This document shows, piece after piece, positions 1 to 12,004 of a stretch of DNA of 64,000 bases. Where the stretch lies: contig OY757921.1 in NCBI GenBank assembly GCA_963585895.1, positions 50,809,949 through 50,873,948 on the forward strand. The letters are read 5' to 3'. The stretch is from Sepioteuthis lessoniana. Taxonomy: Eukaryota > Mollusca > Cephalopoda > Myopsida > Loliginidae. The notes below the pieces were generated by a model. That model was given only the letters and a program-made list of their open reading frames with translations, was not told the DNA's origin and ran no database searches. Positions within the stretch are counted from its first letter, which is position 1. Each line of letters begins with the position of its first letter. The translations under genes were made by a program, and so were the position numbers.

Positions 1-129
1 AAGACTTAAAAAAGTGGCACTTGATACCTAACTCTCAGCATTATACGGTATGCATCAAGGGTGAAGTGGAGCAATCCAGGGAAAGAGGTAGCGCCCCTCT
101 CGACATCTCGGTGTAGTCGCTATTGAAAA
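1..129 (+). repeat. SINE-A, 3' part, cut by window edge
   Basis: This is the 3' body of a tRNA-derived SINE, called family A here. It matches, as the reverse complement, the body at 14311-14512, 30212-30457, 42720-42977 and 42978-43241. The shared blocks are 'gagcaatccagggaaag' and 'cctctcgacatctcggtgt'. The tRNA-like head lies off the left edge and the last 40 or so bases of the family tail are missing. Confidence rests on alignment by eye with the other copies. Confidence 0.75.
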
Positions 130-470
130 TATTTTCAAACAGAAATAATTAACTCTAAACCATATAATTATTAGTATTTGATAATAATACGTGAAACCAT
201 ATAATTGTGTGCGAATTATTTGAATTTGATCATAATCATATCGTATTTGTATTAGAGAGTAATCATATCTTACTTATATAAGATAGGACTTTACTGATAT
301 CTTATAACTGTGTGGAAAATCATTTAAGAAATAACAACAGAAAAATGTAAATATAAATGTACAATGAAGGACGATTCCCTAATCTTCTGGCATAAAATAA
401 GTCTAGACAGGTTGATCTGCTTTTGAAATCAATTAGTAAATATCACCTACCATTAATTGTTGATTAGACA
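130..470 (+). repeat. M repeat, monomer array plus tail
   Basis: Copy of the interspersed repeat called M here. It has degenerate 60-70-bp monomers recognisable by 'accatataattattagtat' and 'ataactgtgtg', then a conserved tail ('ttccctaatcttctggcat' ... 'gacaggttgatctgc'). The head block is absent, so it may be 5' truncated or interrupted by the SINE-A before it. Confidence 0.6.
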
Positions 471-1349
471 TGATGAGAGTCTTCACATTTCTCTCTGATT
501 GTAAGGAAATTTGACGACCCGAATAGGATTCATCTTCTACGGTCTCTCAATCATTTGAAAAGATTTTATGCAAAATAAAGACCTATGCCCTGAGTAATGT
601 TTGATCTCCATAAGCATGAATTAATTTGTTAAATATTTGTATCATATTGATCTGAAGTTCCATACAGAATTTGATTTTTGTTCTATTTTTGTTACACACT
701 GAAGAAAAACACATGTCCAAGATTACTCTCCTGGATGGAAATTTTGAGAGGCAAAACTCGTTCAAGATCAACATTGGCTGATTTTAATTAGAGTTGCCAA
801 CCCGAAGAAACGAAAGATCAATCTCACTTTCATATATTACCGTGTATTTGATAAATGATTCTATTTCTCTTTGGTAATCATGTGTAGCCGAACGCTTTTA
901 ATTCCTTTGCTAATGCCATATCAGATATTGAAAACAACAATGTAATCGATTTTAACAAAACATTTAGAGGATATATTTGTTTTTGCTATTTTCTCTGTGT
1001 TTTTTTAACGGAAAATGACAAAAAAAGAAAGAAAAAAAAAGAAAAGAAAAAAGAAATGTATTTCTTCTCTTCCTTTTTTTTTCAATAAAGTTAACCAGAA
1101 CTTATTTGTCTAGACTTTGATTTGGAAAGTAATAAATAAGGAAAATAATTTGCTTTTTTTCTTTTTGAATTTCTTTGTTTCATTTATTCTTACATTTTTT
1201 TCTGCTGTAGTCTAGACAAAGCTGAATTATACGAAAGATAAGACAATTTATTCTTTCTTGAATTAACCTAGACATTTGTATTTTCATAACTTTCAATTTT
1301 GTCTTCATAAGAGATTTTCATATAAGTCATATCTGGGGACACTTGTCCA
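471..1349. other. No gene seen
   Basis: AT-rich sequence with no recognised coding or repeat signature. A short A/G-rich run followed by a T/C-rich run lies at about 1018-1085. The small open frames here have no recognisable motif. Confidence 0.5.
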
Positions 1350-3340
1350 TTATTAAGTTAGAGCAAGTCTCTCACTTCTAACTAGTTTTTCCACCAGTTT
1401 TAACTGTTGGTCTTTCACTGGGTCTGAGTAACTATTTTTTTTCCGGTTACCAGGACAATTTCAAGTATTTTTACCGATCTCAAAGAGTTATGGTTTGTGT
1501 AGTCTCGCTTCTAACTTTGATTTCCAATTCATCCAGTCTTTTTTTCCCCCAACGCCTTGGATACCGTTATAAGCTCACCAAGCACAACTAATATCACCGT
1601 CATCTTCATTGTCTTCAGCTTTTCTGTATTCTGGCAAGATCCGAGTATTGTCTATTTTTTAAAAACTTTCTTTCATTTTTATTTTGTGATCCATTGAAAC
1701 TGCAAAATCCACTAGATAACAAGTTCTTTCTTATTGTTAATATCAGGTCTGATTTTCTAGTCGGGATTCAATGTCAAAGTCACAGAGAATTTTATGCGTC
1801 TCATTCTTTTGAACAGATTCTGATTTGTGCATGTACCATTTGTCAACATTGTAAAATTTTAATCTGTTCTAGTGGATTCCCTTTCATACTCAGTTGAGCT
1901 TGTGTATTTCTATTGCGCCCAATTGCTGCATTCATTGCAGTGATTAACCGTCTCATCTCTGTCTCCATGTAACTTACACTTGTTATTCTATTGCCTATTA
2001 TCTATTTTCACTCGGACGAAATTAGTCCACATGATATTATTTTCTGCTGCTGTTAAAAGAGATTCAACTTCTCTCCTCAGATTTCCCCTTTTTGGTGATC
2101 TATGTCATTTCGTGTTCAATCTTCTGAATTAGTTGCCTAAGTATCCTTTTAGTTGTTTTCCTTCCTATTTTTATTTTTTACATTTTCTCGTTTTACTGTT
2201 TGTCTTAAGCTTGACATTGCTGTTACTTGCCACTGTTGTTGGTTTTTCTTCGTTATTTTGTGTGTATTCCACGAATTCTTGAATTGTTGTATCGCTGCAG
2301 TTCTCAATGCTGGCGAATCCCTTTCCTCTTTCTTTTCTTAATACATAGAATCTGTCGATGCTATCCCTCAGGTATAAGATATAGTGAGTGCATTGTCATC
2401 AATTTCCTTGTCCTTTGCTCCATTTGTCTGACTTCCTCCCGTGTCTCTTTTAAGAATGGTCCAGAATATATGTAATTTGGATTGGCCAGGTGTTTATTCC
2501 TTTGATGAGATTTTTGCTGCAGAGTAGGTTTCTTCTTCTGATGTACACTTTTCATACTTTTTACATCTTTGTTTAATGGTTTCCGCTATTAATATTTCCA
2601 ACTATTTGTAATTGTCTTTTTCTTCAAGTGACCCGATGATTCCTTATTTCTGTAGTTCTGTTATTTTTATTATTTTACCCGTTTTCATTGTCATCATGGC
2701 ACATTTTACAATCCCAAATTCCATTTCTATATACTGGCAGAATATTCTTTTTGTTTGTATGTTTCTAGTACTTTTTAATTTTTGGCAAATATTTTGATGT
2801 CATCCAAATACATAAGGTGGTTTAACCTTTTCAGTAACTTTATAAATTTTTAGCCACCTGTGCATTTTTAAAATGTCACAATAGAATGGTATCATTGCAA
2901 TAACAAACAGAAGTGACTAGTGTAAGTCTCCCATTGGATATTAATCTACTGGTCATTCTGCTTTACAGTTTTTCATGGCTTTCACGAAGAAATTTATGAC
3001 TTTGTCAGATATTTCAAACACTTTCAGACATGGTATTATCGAAATTTGTAGGACAATATCATTGGCCTTTTTGTAATCTATCTATGCCATGGCTTCATTT
3101 TTTCGCTTTGTTTTTACTCGAGGACGTGTTGATCTATGTATCATAGGTCATTTGTTGCCTGTGTTTCCTAAGTGATCTTTTCTGTTCTTTTGAAAATAGC
3201 CCATGAGATTCAAGCGAGTAATATATTTCTTCTCTTATTTGTGTAGTAAGGATTTTCCACGTCATCGGAAAACATGTTACTGGTCAGTAGTAGCCGGGAA
3301 TGATTCTTTTTTGGGGATCTTAATGGATCAAGTTTGTTTT
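1350..3340 (-). pseudogene. R4/Dong-like LINE copy, decayed
   Basis: Minus-strand remnant of a non-LTR retrotransposon of the R4/Dong type (reverse transcriptase plus a C-terminal restriction-like endonuclease). Read from 3340 down to 1350, pieces of one polyprotein appear in order. There is an RT stretch with an intact 'MYLDDIKIFAK' catalytic motif near 2780-2815. A downstream block reading 'YSGPFLKETREEVRQMEQ' lies near 2415-2470. Next come a weakened CCHC-like finger near 1930-1990, the REL-endonuclease region near 1690-1790, and the characteristic 3' end at about 1360-1430. Frames break often, so the copy is dead. It follows another R4 3' end directly at about 3341. Family assignment is from remembered R4/Dong motifs and from the better copy at 22.1-25.4 kb; an R2-like relative is less likely. 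Confidence 0.7.
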
Positions 3341-4095
3341 CCCCTTTGTTATTATTATAATTACTTGCAATGTTTTCACTTAAGTTTTAACTGATGTTTT
3401 TTTTACAGAAGATGGAATATCGGCAAGTCTTGTCAGATTATCAGAATTCTTCTAAGTAATCAAGTTGATCTTAACACAGAGGTCTGAATGGACTCAATTC
3501 TTCTTCTCACTTCCAGTTCACTCTATATTCAGTCTCTTTGGGACAGTTCCAAGGGTACAAACTAGAATTGGTATAACCGCCATTTTTTCATGCTCCATAG
3601 CTTTTTCAGGTCTTTGACAAGATCCAAGTATTGTTAATCTTTTTGTTTTCTTTCATTTTCATTCTATAGTCAACTGGAACGGCAATATCAATTTCATGAC
3701 AAGTTCTTTTTTGTTGATTTTGATCCGTTTGTATATCAAAATCCCAAAAGGATTGAAGGTGTCTCCTTTTCTCGGACAGATTCTTTTTGGGTAGAGACCA
3801 TTTGTTAGTATATTCAAATTACAATTAGTCGTACAATTTCCCAGTGGATTTCTTTTCCTGCCCAATTATGCATTTTATTATATTTCTTTTGTGCCAGTTA
3901 GCTGCATTCGCGTATTATGTGATTATCTATTTTATTTCCGTCACCACATAACATACATTTGCTAGTCAGTTGCGTATTATCAATTTTTACTTTGATATGA
4001 TTGTTTTGTTTTGTGCTGCTATTAAAAGAGATTCAACATATTTCTTCAGATTTCCTAATCTTAGCCATGTCCACGTTTTAACGGTCATCTTTATC
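3341..4095 (-). pseudogene. R4/Dong-like LINE, 5'-truncated copy
   Basis: A second minus-strand copy containing only the 3' third of the element. From 4090 downward it encodes a 'KTWTWLR'-like block. A well kept zinc-knuckle-like stretch, 'CMLCGDGNKIDNHIIRECS', follows near 3903-3959. Then come the 'GKEIHWEI' block and the endonuclease-like region near 3650-3800. It ends at 3345-3357 with a short TTATTATTATA run, which on the coding strand is the (AAT)n-type tail seen in other copies. The next R4 copy starts immediately beyond that tail. Several frameshifts and stops make it non-functional. Confidence 0.7.
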
Positions 4096-4134
4096 GGAAA
4101 TGGAATCGCTGAGGGAGTTTTGTGTTTCATTTCT

Positions 4135-4330
4135 CGCTACTAGGGAAAGGTATGAATCTATCTCTTATTCATTCAAGATGGAATACATAGTAGTACAGAC
4201 TGGTTGTTTAATATTGCTTAATCAACGAGTCAAGTTAAAAAAAAAAGCTCTGACTATGAATCAGGTGTACTCCACGCAAAAATGGACCTTACGTCATATT
4301 CTGCCCGTGATGAAAGGTTGGGTAAATACA
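4135..4330 (+). repeat. SINE-B, headless degenerate copy
   Basis: Matches the body and tail of SINE family B (compare 14596-14888): 'gggaaaggtatgaatctat', a mid-body block, and the tail 'cttacgtcatattctgccc' followed by 'ggttgggtaaata'. The tRNA-like head is not visible. Confidence 0.6.
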
Positions 4331-4494
4331 CACGCAGACTTACACACTCACAAATACATACATAATTTAGCGAAATTTCCACTGAATGATATCAAGTTAT
4401 ATGTGCGTGCATAAATTGTAAGTTTCTGTAAGTTTCACAGAAACTACGGTCATTACAACTAATTTACTTGAATTCCTTGTGTGTCAAATTATTA

Positions 4495-5245
4495 GCGAGG
4501 TGGAATTAAAATTCAAGAAAACTTGCCCTGCAAGTTTTAGAGTGGATTTTAATCTGGAGAATTGACCGGCTATTTCATCTTCCAGGGTCTAATGAAACCT
4601 AATTGTTGCAGGTACTCCGTTGTTTTATGCACTGTCGTAGAGGTAGCATTATCTTGCATAAACATGGCTGTTTTCTAGAAGGCGATCCTTTGCTTTTTTT
4701 AAACCATGGTTAAAGCTCCTCTTTTAGGAAGGCTATATAAGCATCTGAAGTAATTTTAATACCGTCAAGCACTTTCTACGAACCAACCGTGATACGTTCA
4801 GCTTAAGATTCATCCATAAATAAAACCCTCGAGAAGTCGACCTGCAGGTTATATTCTGCTTGCTTTCGATGCTTTTGTACATGTATGTCAATGGAAACAT
4901 TATCACCAGTCTCACAAAATTCCTCAAATTATTCTGGACATAGTTGTTTCTCTAGTATACTTGAAAAGTTCTCTGTTGGTCAGACCGGGTTATTCACAGA
5001 TTCACTTTTAATTCGTCTTTAAAAAAAAGTCGGAAAACAACCATCGATTGACCCTTATCGGTTCTTTCACGTACCTACATAGGAGCTGTAACAGTTTTTT
5101 TCACTGTTTGATGATATCATCCAATTATTTTGGATATTTCTAATGTTGATTTACCCTTTGTAAGTTCACATGTTATAATATACTTTTTGAGGCAGTCAAG
5201 CCACATTTGCGACCCATAATTGCTCGATTATGAAGTCACTCGTTA
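4495..5245 (-). pseudogene. Tc1-like transposase, decayed
   Basis: Minus-strand remnant of a Tc1-type DNA transposase (cut-and-paste, DDE/D catalysis). Reading down from 5216, the N-terminal helix-turn-helix region begins 'MGRKCGLTASK' and continues 'ISKIIG', then 'RERTDKG'. The first catalytic aspartate sits in 'DFSRVLFMDES' (about 4806-4840). The second sits in 'FMQDNATS' (about 4641-4667). The third acidic motif is the 'NSPD' block at about 4545-4556, followed by remains of 'NP...N'. Stops and frameshifts interrupt every domain. No terminal inverted repeats were recognised. Length is about 750 bp, where a full Tc1 coding region is near 1 kb. Confidence 0.75.
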
Positions 5246-5399
5246 GTAATGTGGAACACAGAAGTATCATGTTACTCATGCAAATGGCTTCAGTTTGTTT
5301 ACGTCGGCGCAGAACCAAACAGCATTTACACGGCAAACGCGTATAACTGTTGCTATCATTCTGTGAAAATTTTGTTTATGATTCGTTACGCAGTGTATA

Positions 5400-5484
5400 G
5401 ACATACATACATACATACATACATAGAGAGAGAGAGGGGGGGAGAGTAAAAAACGTATTGATAGTATATATACATATATATATA
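5400..5484. repeat. (CATA)n, (GA)n and (TA)n microsatellite
   Basis: A simple-sequence run: CATA units, then GA, then TA. Its TA end is the 5' insertion target of the mariner starting at 5485. Confidence 0.9.
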
Positions 5485-6022
5485 TGTGGTGCTTTCAATA
5501 AGTTTCCAGACTTTTTTGTACGGGCAATTAAAATTGTCGTAGACCCTTGAAAATTCAGTGTGTTATTGCTGATTGCCTGATTTTCACAGCTGGAAAATTT
5601 CAAAAATGCAATCTGGACGTGAGGACACTTTACAAGAACGATATGCAATAAAATTATGTTTTAAACATGGAAAAAATGCAACAGAAACGTATGGAATGCT
5701 TCTAACTGATTTTCGACAATCTTGCATGAATCAAACATCAGTTTTTGAGTAGCATAAGAGATTCAAGGAAGGCAGGGAGTCTGTGAGGGATGATGAGAGG
5801 TGTGGGAGAAGTAAGGAAGTTAATACACCAGAGTTGATTGGCCAAAGGGTTAGGATTAGGGTTACTATGTTGAGGTTTTAAGGGAGTTCAGGAAGAGATT
5901 CTGTCGGAAGAGGTCAGCACTCTTCAAATCGGATCAGTGGCATTTCAACCAGGACAATTCACCAGTAAACAACTCCATCCTTGTCACAGACTATTTGACC
6001 AAGATGGGCATCAAGACAAATC
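5485..6022 (+). mobile_element. Mariner derivative A, 5' half
   Basis: The 5' half of a mariner-type transposon with an internally deleted transposase. The terminal inverted repeat contains 'caataagtttccagac' and follows a TA dinucleotide. The decayed transposase begins 'MQSGRED' and continues through a helix-turn-helix region ('ATETYGM', 'EWHKRFKEGRESVRDDER'-like with stops) to 'TPELIGQR'. There it jumps to the region before the second catalytic aspartate ('QWHF.QDNSPV', about 5938-5965). The first catalytic aspartate region is missing, as in the copies at 27241-28150 and 51451-52334. The 5' untranslated part is shorter than in those copies. The element is broken at 6022 by the insertion 6023-9598 and resumes at 9604. 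Confidence 0.85.
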
Positions 6023-6066
6023 TGTAATATTTTGACCCTCGCGCCGGCCCAAAAATAATATTCCAA
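6023..6066 (+). repeat. 44-bp terminal direct repeat, left copy
   Basis: Starts TGTAATATTTTGACCC, contains 'gccggcccaaaaata' and ends 'attccaa'. It matches 8854-8897 with two visible differences and is the only direct support for LTR structure on the left side. Confidence 0.8.
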
Positions 6067-8853
6067 ATAAAAAGAAAAAAAGAAAAACTAGCAACAAAAA
6101 AGAGGAAGGAGAAAGGAACAGACCGACGCGAAAAGAACAGAAAAAAGACGGAAAGAAAAAAAAAATTGTAAGTAGAGCGCTCATTCATATAACTTCTATC
6201 TCTCTCTTTCATTTAATTTTGGTTCGTTAAAAAAAAGTATTTAAATTGATTATAATTGTGAAAGATTAGTTGTAATGACAAGGGCCTTTCTAGAAGCATA
6301 AAATTGGAAATAATTTTAAAAAAATGTGTGGTCCCTAGATAAAAATTGAAATTACTGCTATGTGTAATATTGTATCGAAGTGAGGGAGGAAAAAAGAAGG
6401 GAAAACAAAAGATGACTAGGGGACAGTTGCTGTCCGTTTTTTGATAGACAGCAATAGTAAATAAATTTTATCAATGGGAATTTTATCGTAAATAGATCTT
6501 TGTAAGAAAAAAAAATTCGTTGTAGCTTTTCATTGGTCCAGACAAGTGGTGATTGAAAATTAGAATTTCAGTCCAATATTTGGAATCCCGCATATCTGTA
6601 GTTAAGATCTTTTGGGCAGGTTTTTATGTTTGGAACTTGTGGAATGGAAATGAGAATTTTAATCCGAGAAATGTAATCCTGGGAGCATCATTGGGATTGT
6701 TCAAGCATTTCGCACATTGGTGGTTTGTCTGAATAATGCGCATATAATTTTTCGATATTTATGAAGTTCGGCGCTGGTAGAATCAGGCCGGTTGTTTTGC
6801 TGTGGAAATTGTTGATATCAATTATAGGTATTGTCTTGAAAACGGTCTTGCCGTGGAGGCAGAGTAACTAAGAGACAGATGTTTTTTGTGTCTGACGAGG
6901 CAGACAGGTATTTTGTGAGTTCCCCCTGGAGTGAAGCTTTGAGATTGTTATTGGGGAAGATATTTTGAAACAGGGTTTTGGATGTAATTAAGAGATGCGC
7001 AGAATTTTGACGGAACCAAGTGTGGCGAAGATTCGCAGATTCGGAAATATTTTGAATTGGAAAATGTTGGCAGAATTGATAAAAGTTTGGGTTGTTTAGA
7101 AAAAAAAAACCCGGGATATTTTGTGAAAAGAAAAAAAAAGAAGAAGAAGAATTCTCGTAAGCTATTGAAAAAGTTGTATTGTAAATCAGGCTTAATTTAT
7201 GGTACTATAGACTGAAAGTGAATAAACTGGTAAGCGAACCTATAGTTATCGTGTTAAGGTAAAGACAGAGAGGTAGATATGAGGTTGGAAAAAAAAGGGA
7301 CATTGAATGAGCAATTTATTATGAAAAAAAAAAATGAAAAAAAATGAAAACGGAAAAAAAAAAGCAAAAAAAAAAAGCTACAGGACAATGAGAGTGGAAA
7401 AAAAAAGAAAAAAAGAAAGAAAAGATACTTGAACATTGTTGAATACAGCATATGGAAAAAAAGAAAGAAAGAACAGACATTTTTAGTAAAATAGACAGTA
7501 CATAAATTGAAAAAAAAAAAAGAAAACAAAACTGAACATTTTTTAACTGTGATTGTAACATTGTTTTGACTTGTTGTAAAGTGAAACTTTTTGAGTTTGT
7601 TTGAGTTTAAAGGCGACATTAGAAAATTTTTTTTTCCTGTTCATATTATGAAATTTGACGAAAACCATTTACTGAAGATTTTATTCTAGGTTTACAAATA
7701 ATTGCAATTATATTGATTCTAATTTTTTTTTTAGAATTTGGGGTTTTCGTGGAATAGGAAATATATATTTTTTTGGGGGGGGTTGTTTTGAGGAATCAGT
7801 GGCTGACGCAAGAATAGGACAGACATTCATCCAATTGGTTTCAGATTGTTGATGGGTAGACGGCAAAGAAAGCAATTCTATCGAAGAATTCGCCGGCCCA
7901 TGAAGCTGTTCTATTTTTTAGTTTGGAGTTCCGAGGATGGAATAAAAGAAAAAAGGCGTGGCCTACTCCAAAATTTTGTGGATAATGTCTGAGTCTTTCA
8001 GTCCCGATGGTGTTTTGGATTCGTGTGTGATTTGGCAAAGTGAAACGGATCTGGGAAAGGCAAGGTGCCTATATATTGGTAGCCACGAGGGTTCCTGATT
8101 AAATTGAAAAGAAACCCGGCGCGGGTTTGATCAGGTAAAGCATGTTTCCTCAAGGGCTTGCAAACCAATGGGCATGGAAACAGAAACTTAATGGAAAAAT
8201 ATGGGTAACACATTGCTAATTAGTATTTTGCGTGGACTATTTTAGGTGGTTTACAACATGCGTGCCAGATTGTGATACATTCGGATGTATTGTGATACTT
8301 TGTTTTGGGCCATGATTTTTGTGGATTTTTGTGGAATGCTTTGGGCCTTGAAGATATTGTGTTATAGTTTATGAAATTCTCCGGTTACTCCAGGTAAGAA
8401 CCTGTTGAGCAAAGAACTGGAGTGTGGTCATGAGGAATCCAGGCGAAATGTATTGCTGGAATGACCAGGGTCACTTAGTTTGTGACCAGGATCTAGGACC
8501 AGAGTATGGTCCTTGTAGGGTTTTGAAATTTCTTCAAGGAATTATGGAGGGTCCGTTGTGTTGAGAGGATAAAAGAAGCATCCGTATTGTACCTTGATGC
8601 ACACATGTCAAGATGGCCAACCACGCAAATATAAGAAAAGTAATTTAGATAATAATTAGCCGGGCAAGTGTTACATAGAGAGAAGGTCGCCTTCTAAGTA
8701 AGATTTTGTTTGCTGTGGTTCAAGTGATTCTTTTTGTGTTTTCAGCCATTATTGTCCTTTGTAAATTATTCTGTAAAATATGTGTGAGGATGATGGAGAC
8801 GAACGTGAAGAAAATTCCACACGTGGAATTTTGAAAAATAATTAACGGATGAA

Positions 8854-9598
8854 TGTAATATTTTGACCCTCGCCCCGGCCCAAAAATACTATTCCAAGGT
8901 GATACACCGGAAGGAAGTGACACATTCCTATGGCCAGTAATCGAAAGAGAACGCATGGGCGGATTAAGGCTTATGATATGGGACAAGGTGAAGGTCCCAT
9001 TGTGCCACTATAGTGATGCACCGGAAGAGAGTAACCTCTGAACTGCATGACAGTTATTTCCGCTTGATGACGATTAAACATTCGATTCCAAAGATCCAGT
9101 GGGAGATCGTGTGGGCGTTGAATTATTATATAATTGAGTTGAGTTGGGTGCCAAAGCAGTTGCCAGTAGAATTCCAGAGAGTTAGAGACGAGATGTGGTA
9201 GGGAAAGCCACACCCGACCGAGGGGGTCCTCGGAAACCCCCGATTGAGTTTGGGGTCCAGAGAAGATGCTGATAAGATGCCATAAAGAAAGCCAGCATCC
9301 AGCAGAGTGAGCCCAAGACCTCTGGTTGAACATTAAGAGAACAAGAAAGACACAACGTGACGGTCATAACAGTGGGGTCAAAATATGAAGTTTATGTTCG
9401 GTCTCCAGCACCCTCCCACATGCAAACCTTGAACAACCCTTTCGAACCGTTGCAATAAAGTCAGAAATAAAAATATTGTTAAAGAAGTCTTCCTGTGTAT
9501 TCCTTCCTGCGTCTTTATCATGCGTCGTTTATTCATGCGTCTGTCTTTGATGTTGTGTCGTTGTGATGCTGAATGATGATGTAGATGACTATATAACA
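8854..9598 (+). repeat. Candidate 3' LTR of the 3.6-kb insertion
   Basis: A 745-bp block beginning with the same 44 bases as the left end of the insertion and ending at the junction with the mariner. It is less AT-rich than its surroundings and has AATAAA-type signals near 9453 and 9466. TG...CA ends fit an LTR, but the rest of the block has no counterpart at the left end, so the label is tentative. Confidence 0.5.
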
Positions 9599-9891
9599 AA
9601 CCCCTCAGCCTCCCTATAGTCCAGACCTTGCTCCCTGTGACTTTTGGTTATTTCCTAAGCTCAGAGGCTGTTGTTATGAGACAATTAAGGAGATGAAAGA
9701 GGCTGTGACGAAGGTCATTGACCCACTCACACATGAGGACTTTCATGGGGCCTTGCAGAAGTTGCTGGAACGATACAACAAGTGCATTGCAACCGGAGGA
9801 GATTACTTCGAAGAGGACAAGAGTTTCATGTGTGTACTATCAATAAAAGTTCCCACACGAAAAAGTCTGGAAACTTATTTAATGATCCTCG
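9599..9891 (+). mobile_element. Mariner derivative A, 3' half
   Basis: Continues mariner A after the insertion; the first five bases may be the insertion's target duplication. It encodes the transposase C-terminus: 'PYSPDLAPCDFWLFPKL' (about 9612-9662), which carries the third catalytic aspartate, then 'EDFHGALQKLLERYNKC' and 'GGDYFEEDKSF'. The 3' terminal inverted repeat ('gtctggaaacttatttaat') ends at 9891 before a TA dinucleotide. This part of the frame is open from 9693 and better preserved than the 5' half. Confidence 0.85.
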
Positions 9892-9911
9892 TATATACAT
9901 AAAAAACGTAA

Positions 9912-10020
9912 TTATAAATCTACAGTATACGGGATTCACTGTCTTCTTGGCATACAATAACCCCAAATAGGTTTATCCACCGTTAAAATGAATGCATGAA
10001 TGAATGAATCAATCAAAAAG
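9912..10020 (+). repeat. M repeat tail fragment
   Basis: Carries the M-type tail ('cttcttggcatacaataac' ... 'accgttaaaatgaa') followed by GAAT/CAAT-rich simple sequence, as at 49550-49620. Confidence 0.5.
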
Positions 10021-11090
10021 ATAATGAAAAATAAAACCACTTTGTCTCGTATTTATTTTTTATATTTTAAACAAGAAAAAAGTGTTTCACAATATATTAT
10101 TTACATGTTCTGACGGTGATTTAATTGAGCAGGTTGAAAAATATTGCAGAGCGTCTCTCAGTAAAAGCGACAGACAGTGATCTCAGAAGTAAGTTTAATC
10201 TACGGCTATGATTGAGGGATCAGACGACACTGGGAAAATAGTTTGAACATTTAGTAGGTTCCGTGATGTCAATAGGTGTAATAATGGCTGTGCATTATTT
10301 TTCCATCCATAGAACCATCCCCGGTATTCACGGGTATCATATAGAAGAAATGATAAGTGTGCATGAAGTAGATCGTATGGTTATTCTTCCGAGAAAGAAA
10401 CAGTCTCCAAATTCACAGCATGGGTCATTGAACATAAATGGGAGTCAAAACAATAAATGGTCATCATACAAAGAAGAGACCTGAGTATGTAACAATGATA
10501 CGTCTTTCAATTTTATTAAATATCAACAAATCATTCTGGTTTTGTTTTTTTTTGGTTTTATCACTATCATTATCATTTTACCATTATGTTTTCAATGCAG
10601 AAACATTGCCAGAATCTTGTAACCTGTTTGGCGAGTGTGAAGCTTAGCCTTTTAATCACAGTACTGATCTCACATCTTTTAGTTATCCAGCAATCATTTT
10701 GCTATCAAATCATGCATTCAACAATTACGAATATTTAATAAAAAATTGCCCCAGCTCGTACAGATCCAAACTGCATAAACCATATTATTCAATGTAATTC
10801 GTGCATAAACTGATTGAATCATGGACGTGGTTGGATATTGACGCAGGATTTTTGCTGGCTTATAATATAAAGTCATGTCAAAATTAGGTTGATGCTAAAA
10901 ATAAAACCAAGTTATATTTTCCCACTGTTAAAAAAAAAACTTTATGATTTCTGAAACAAAGAGCTGCTACTCTTGTTTAATTATTGTTTCAGGTCAGTTT
11001 CATCGTTTATATTGTCTTTACGTTTCGGGAGCTGTTTTCTTCGGCATTCATTCAGATGTTATAGGATGAAGTATTGTTATAATTATACAA
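10021..11090. other. No gene seen
   Basis: AT-rich sequence without recognised coding motifs. Weak tail-like words near 10880-10910 ('ggttgatgctaaaaataaa') hint at an old SINE or M tail, not firm enough to call. Confidence 0.4.
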
Positions 11091-11091
11091 C

Positions 11092-11230
11092 GAGGTGCTG
11101 AAATGTTTTGGGCTTAACCTGGAAAGTACTGAGCTAGATTTAAAAAACGTAAATGTTATTTTTCATGTTTATCCTGCAGTTCAATACACGTGGCAAGTCG
11201 TTTCTTTAATCCTTGAATAGATAAATTAAA
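11092..11230 (-). mobile_element. Possible mariner 3' end remnant
   Basis: On the minus strand, 11225 to 11165 reads like the last residues of a mariner transposase ('LKKRLATCIELQDKHEK'). It is followed by a 3' end with 'aagcccaaaacatttcagc' and 'cctcgttgta', resembling mariner terminal repeats next to TA. Only about 140 bp is recognisable. This differs from the mariners at 5.5, 27.2 and 51.4 kb. Confidence 0.4.
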
Positions 11231-11339
11231 TAAATAAGATAAAATGAAAATCCTAAAAATATTAGGTCTTGGTTGGGCCAATAACTTTTTAGTACTCAAC
11301 TGTGTACCGATTCTTTTGAAATAATTTTCTGGTTTTGTT

Positions 11340-11938
11340 ATTTGAAAATCGTATCCCGCTCTGTCAGCTAGGGCTGTAGAATACGTCAGCTTTACCTCTA
11401 CAGAAGGGTAAGAGCAGCTAAACTAATCTCCTGTGTATGACATTAGACTGCATCTGATGGTGAGGCATTAATCTTAAAGCTTCAGAGAGTTTGGAGGATC
11501 TCTTAATTGCCATTATCCCGAGTCCATCCGAAGCCAGAATGGTAGTACCTGTTAGCGTCCCATCTATGGGCCAAATAAAACTATTCAATCATTTACTGTG
11601 AGCAAACAAATGATTAATATTAGACAATGTAAAGTGTTAAAAGGATTTAAAATCATTTTGCTGTGTACAAATAGAATTATTAGAGTTTGATAACAGTGCT
11701 TGAGATCATTTACCTGTGTGAAAACAAATGATTAATATCAAATAGAATTATTAGTAATCGATAGCAATACTTGAAACTCCTTCGAATAATTAGTGGTTGC
11801 AATTATTGAAGCCATTCAACTATTTCCATCGAAGTATTAATATTTAACAGAATTATCATTATTGCAATACATAAAACCATTGTTTACAAGCAAATGGGCA
11901 CTAGCTCGTTTAAAAATGTTACCTACAAACTATTCCTT

Positions 11939-12004
<66 letters not shown>

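Larger units (their letters stand above)
6023..9598 (+). mobile_element. Unclassified 3.6-kb insertion, LTR-element-like
   Basis: This block interrupts mariner A. Its first 44 bases (6023-6066) recur with about two mismatches at 8854-8897. The outer ends read TG...CA (TGTAATAT at the left, ATAACA at the right). The five bases on each side, 'aaatc' and 'aaccc', occupy the same mariner position and may be a diverged 5-bp target duplication. The interior is non-coding, with G/A-rich runs at 6060-6180 and 7090-7530 and no open frame resembling gag, pol or a transposase on either strand. A reading consistent with this is a non-autonomous LTR element whose 5' LTR is cut down to 44 bp. No clear primer-binding site or polypurine tract was found, so other classes remain possible. 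The orientation is inferred. Confidence 0.55.

Noticed and set aside
7254..7619. 121-codon minus-strand frame rich in F, S and L
   Set aside because: It is the complement of an A/G-rich low-complexity stretch; composition alone explains it.
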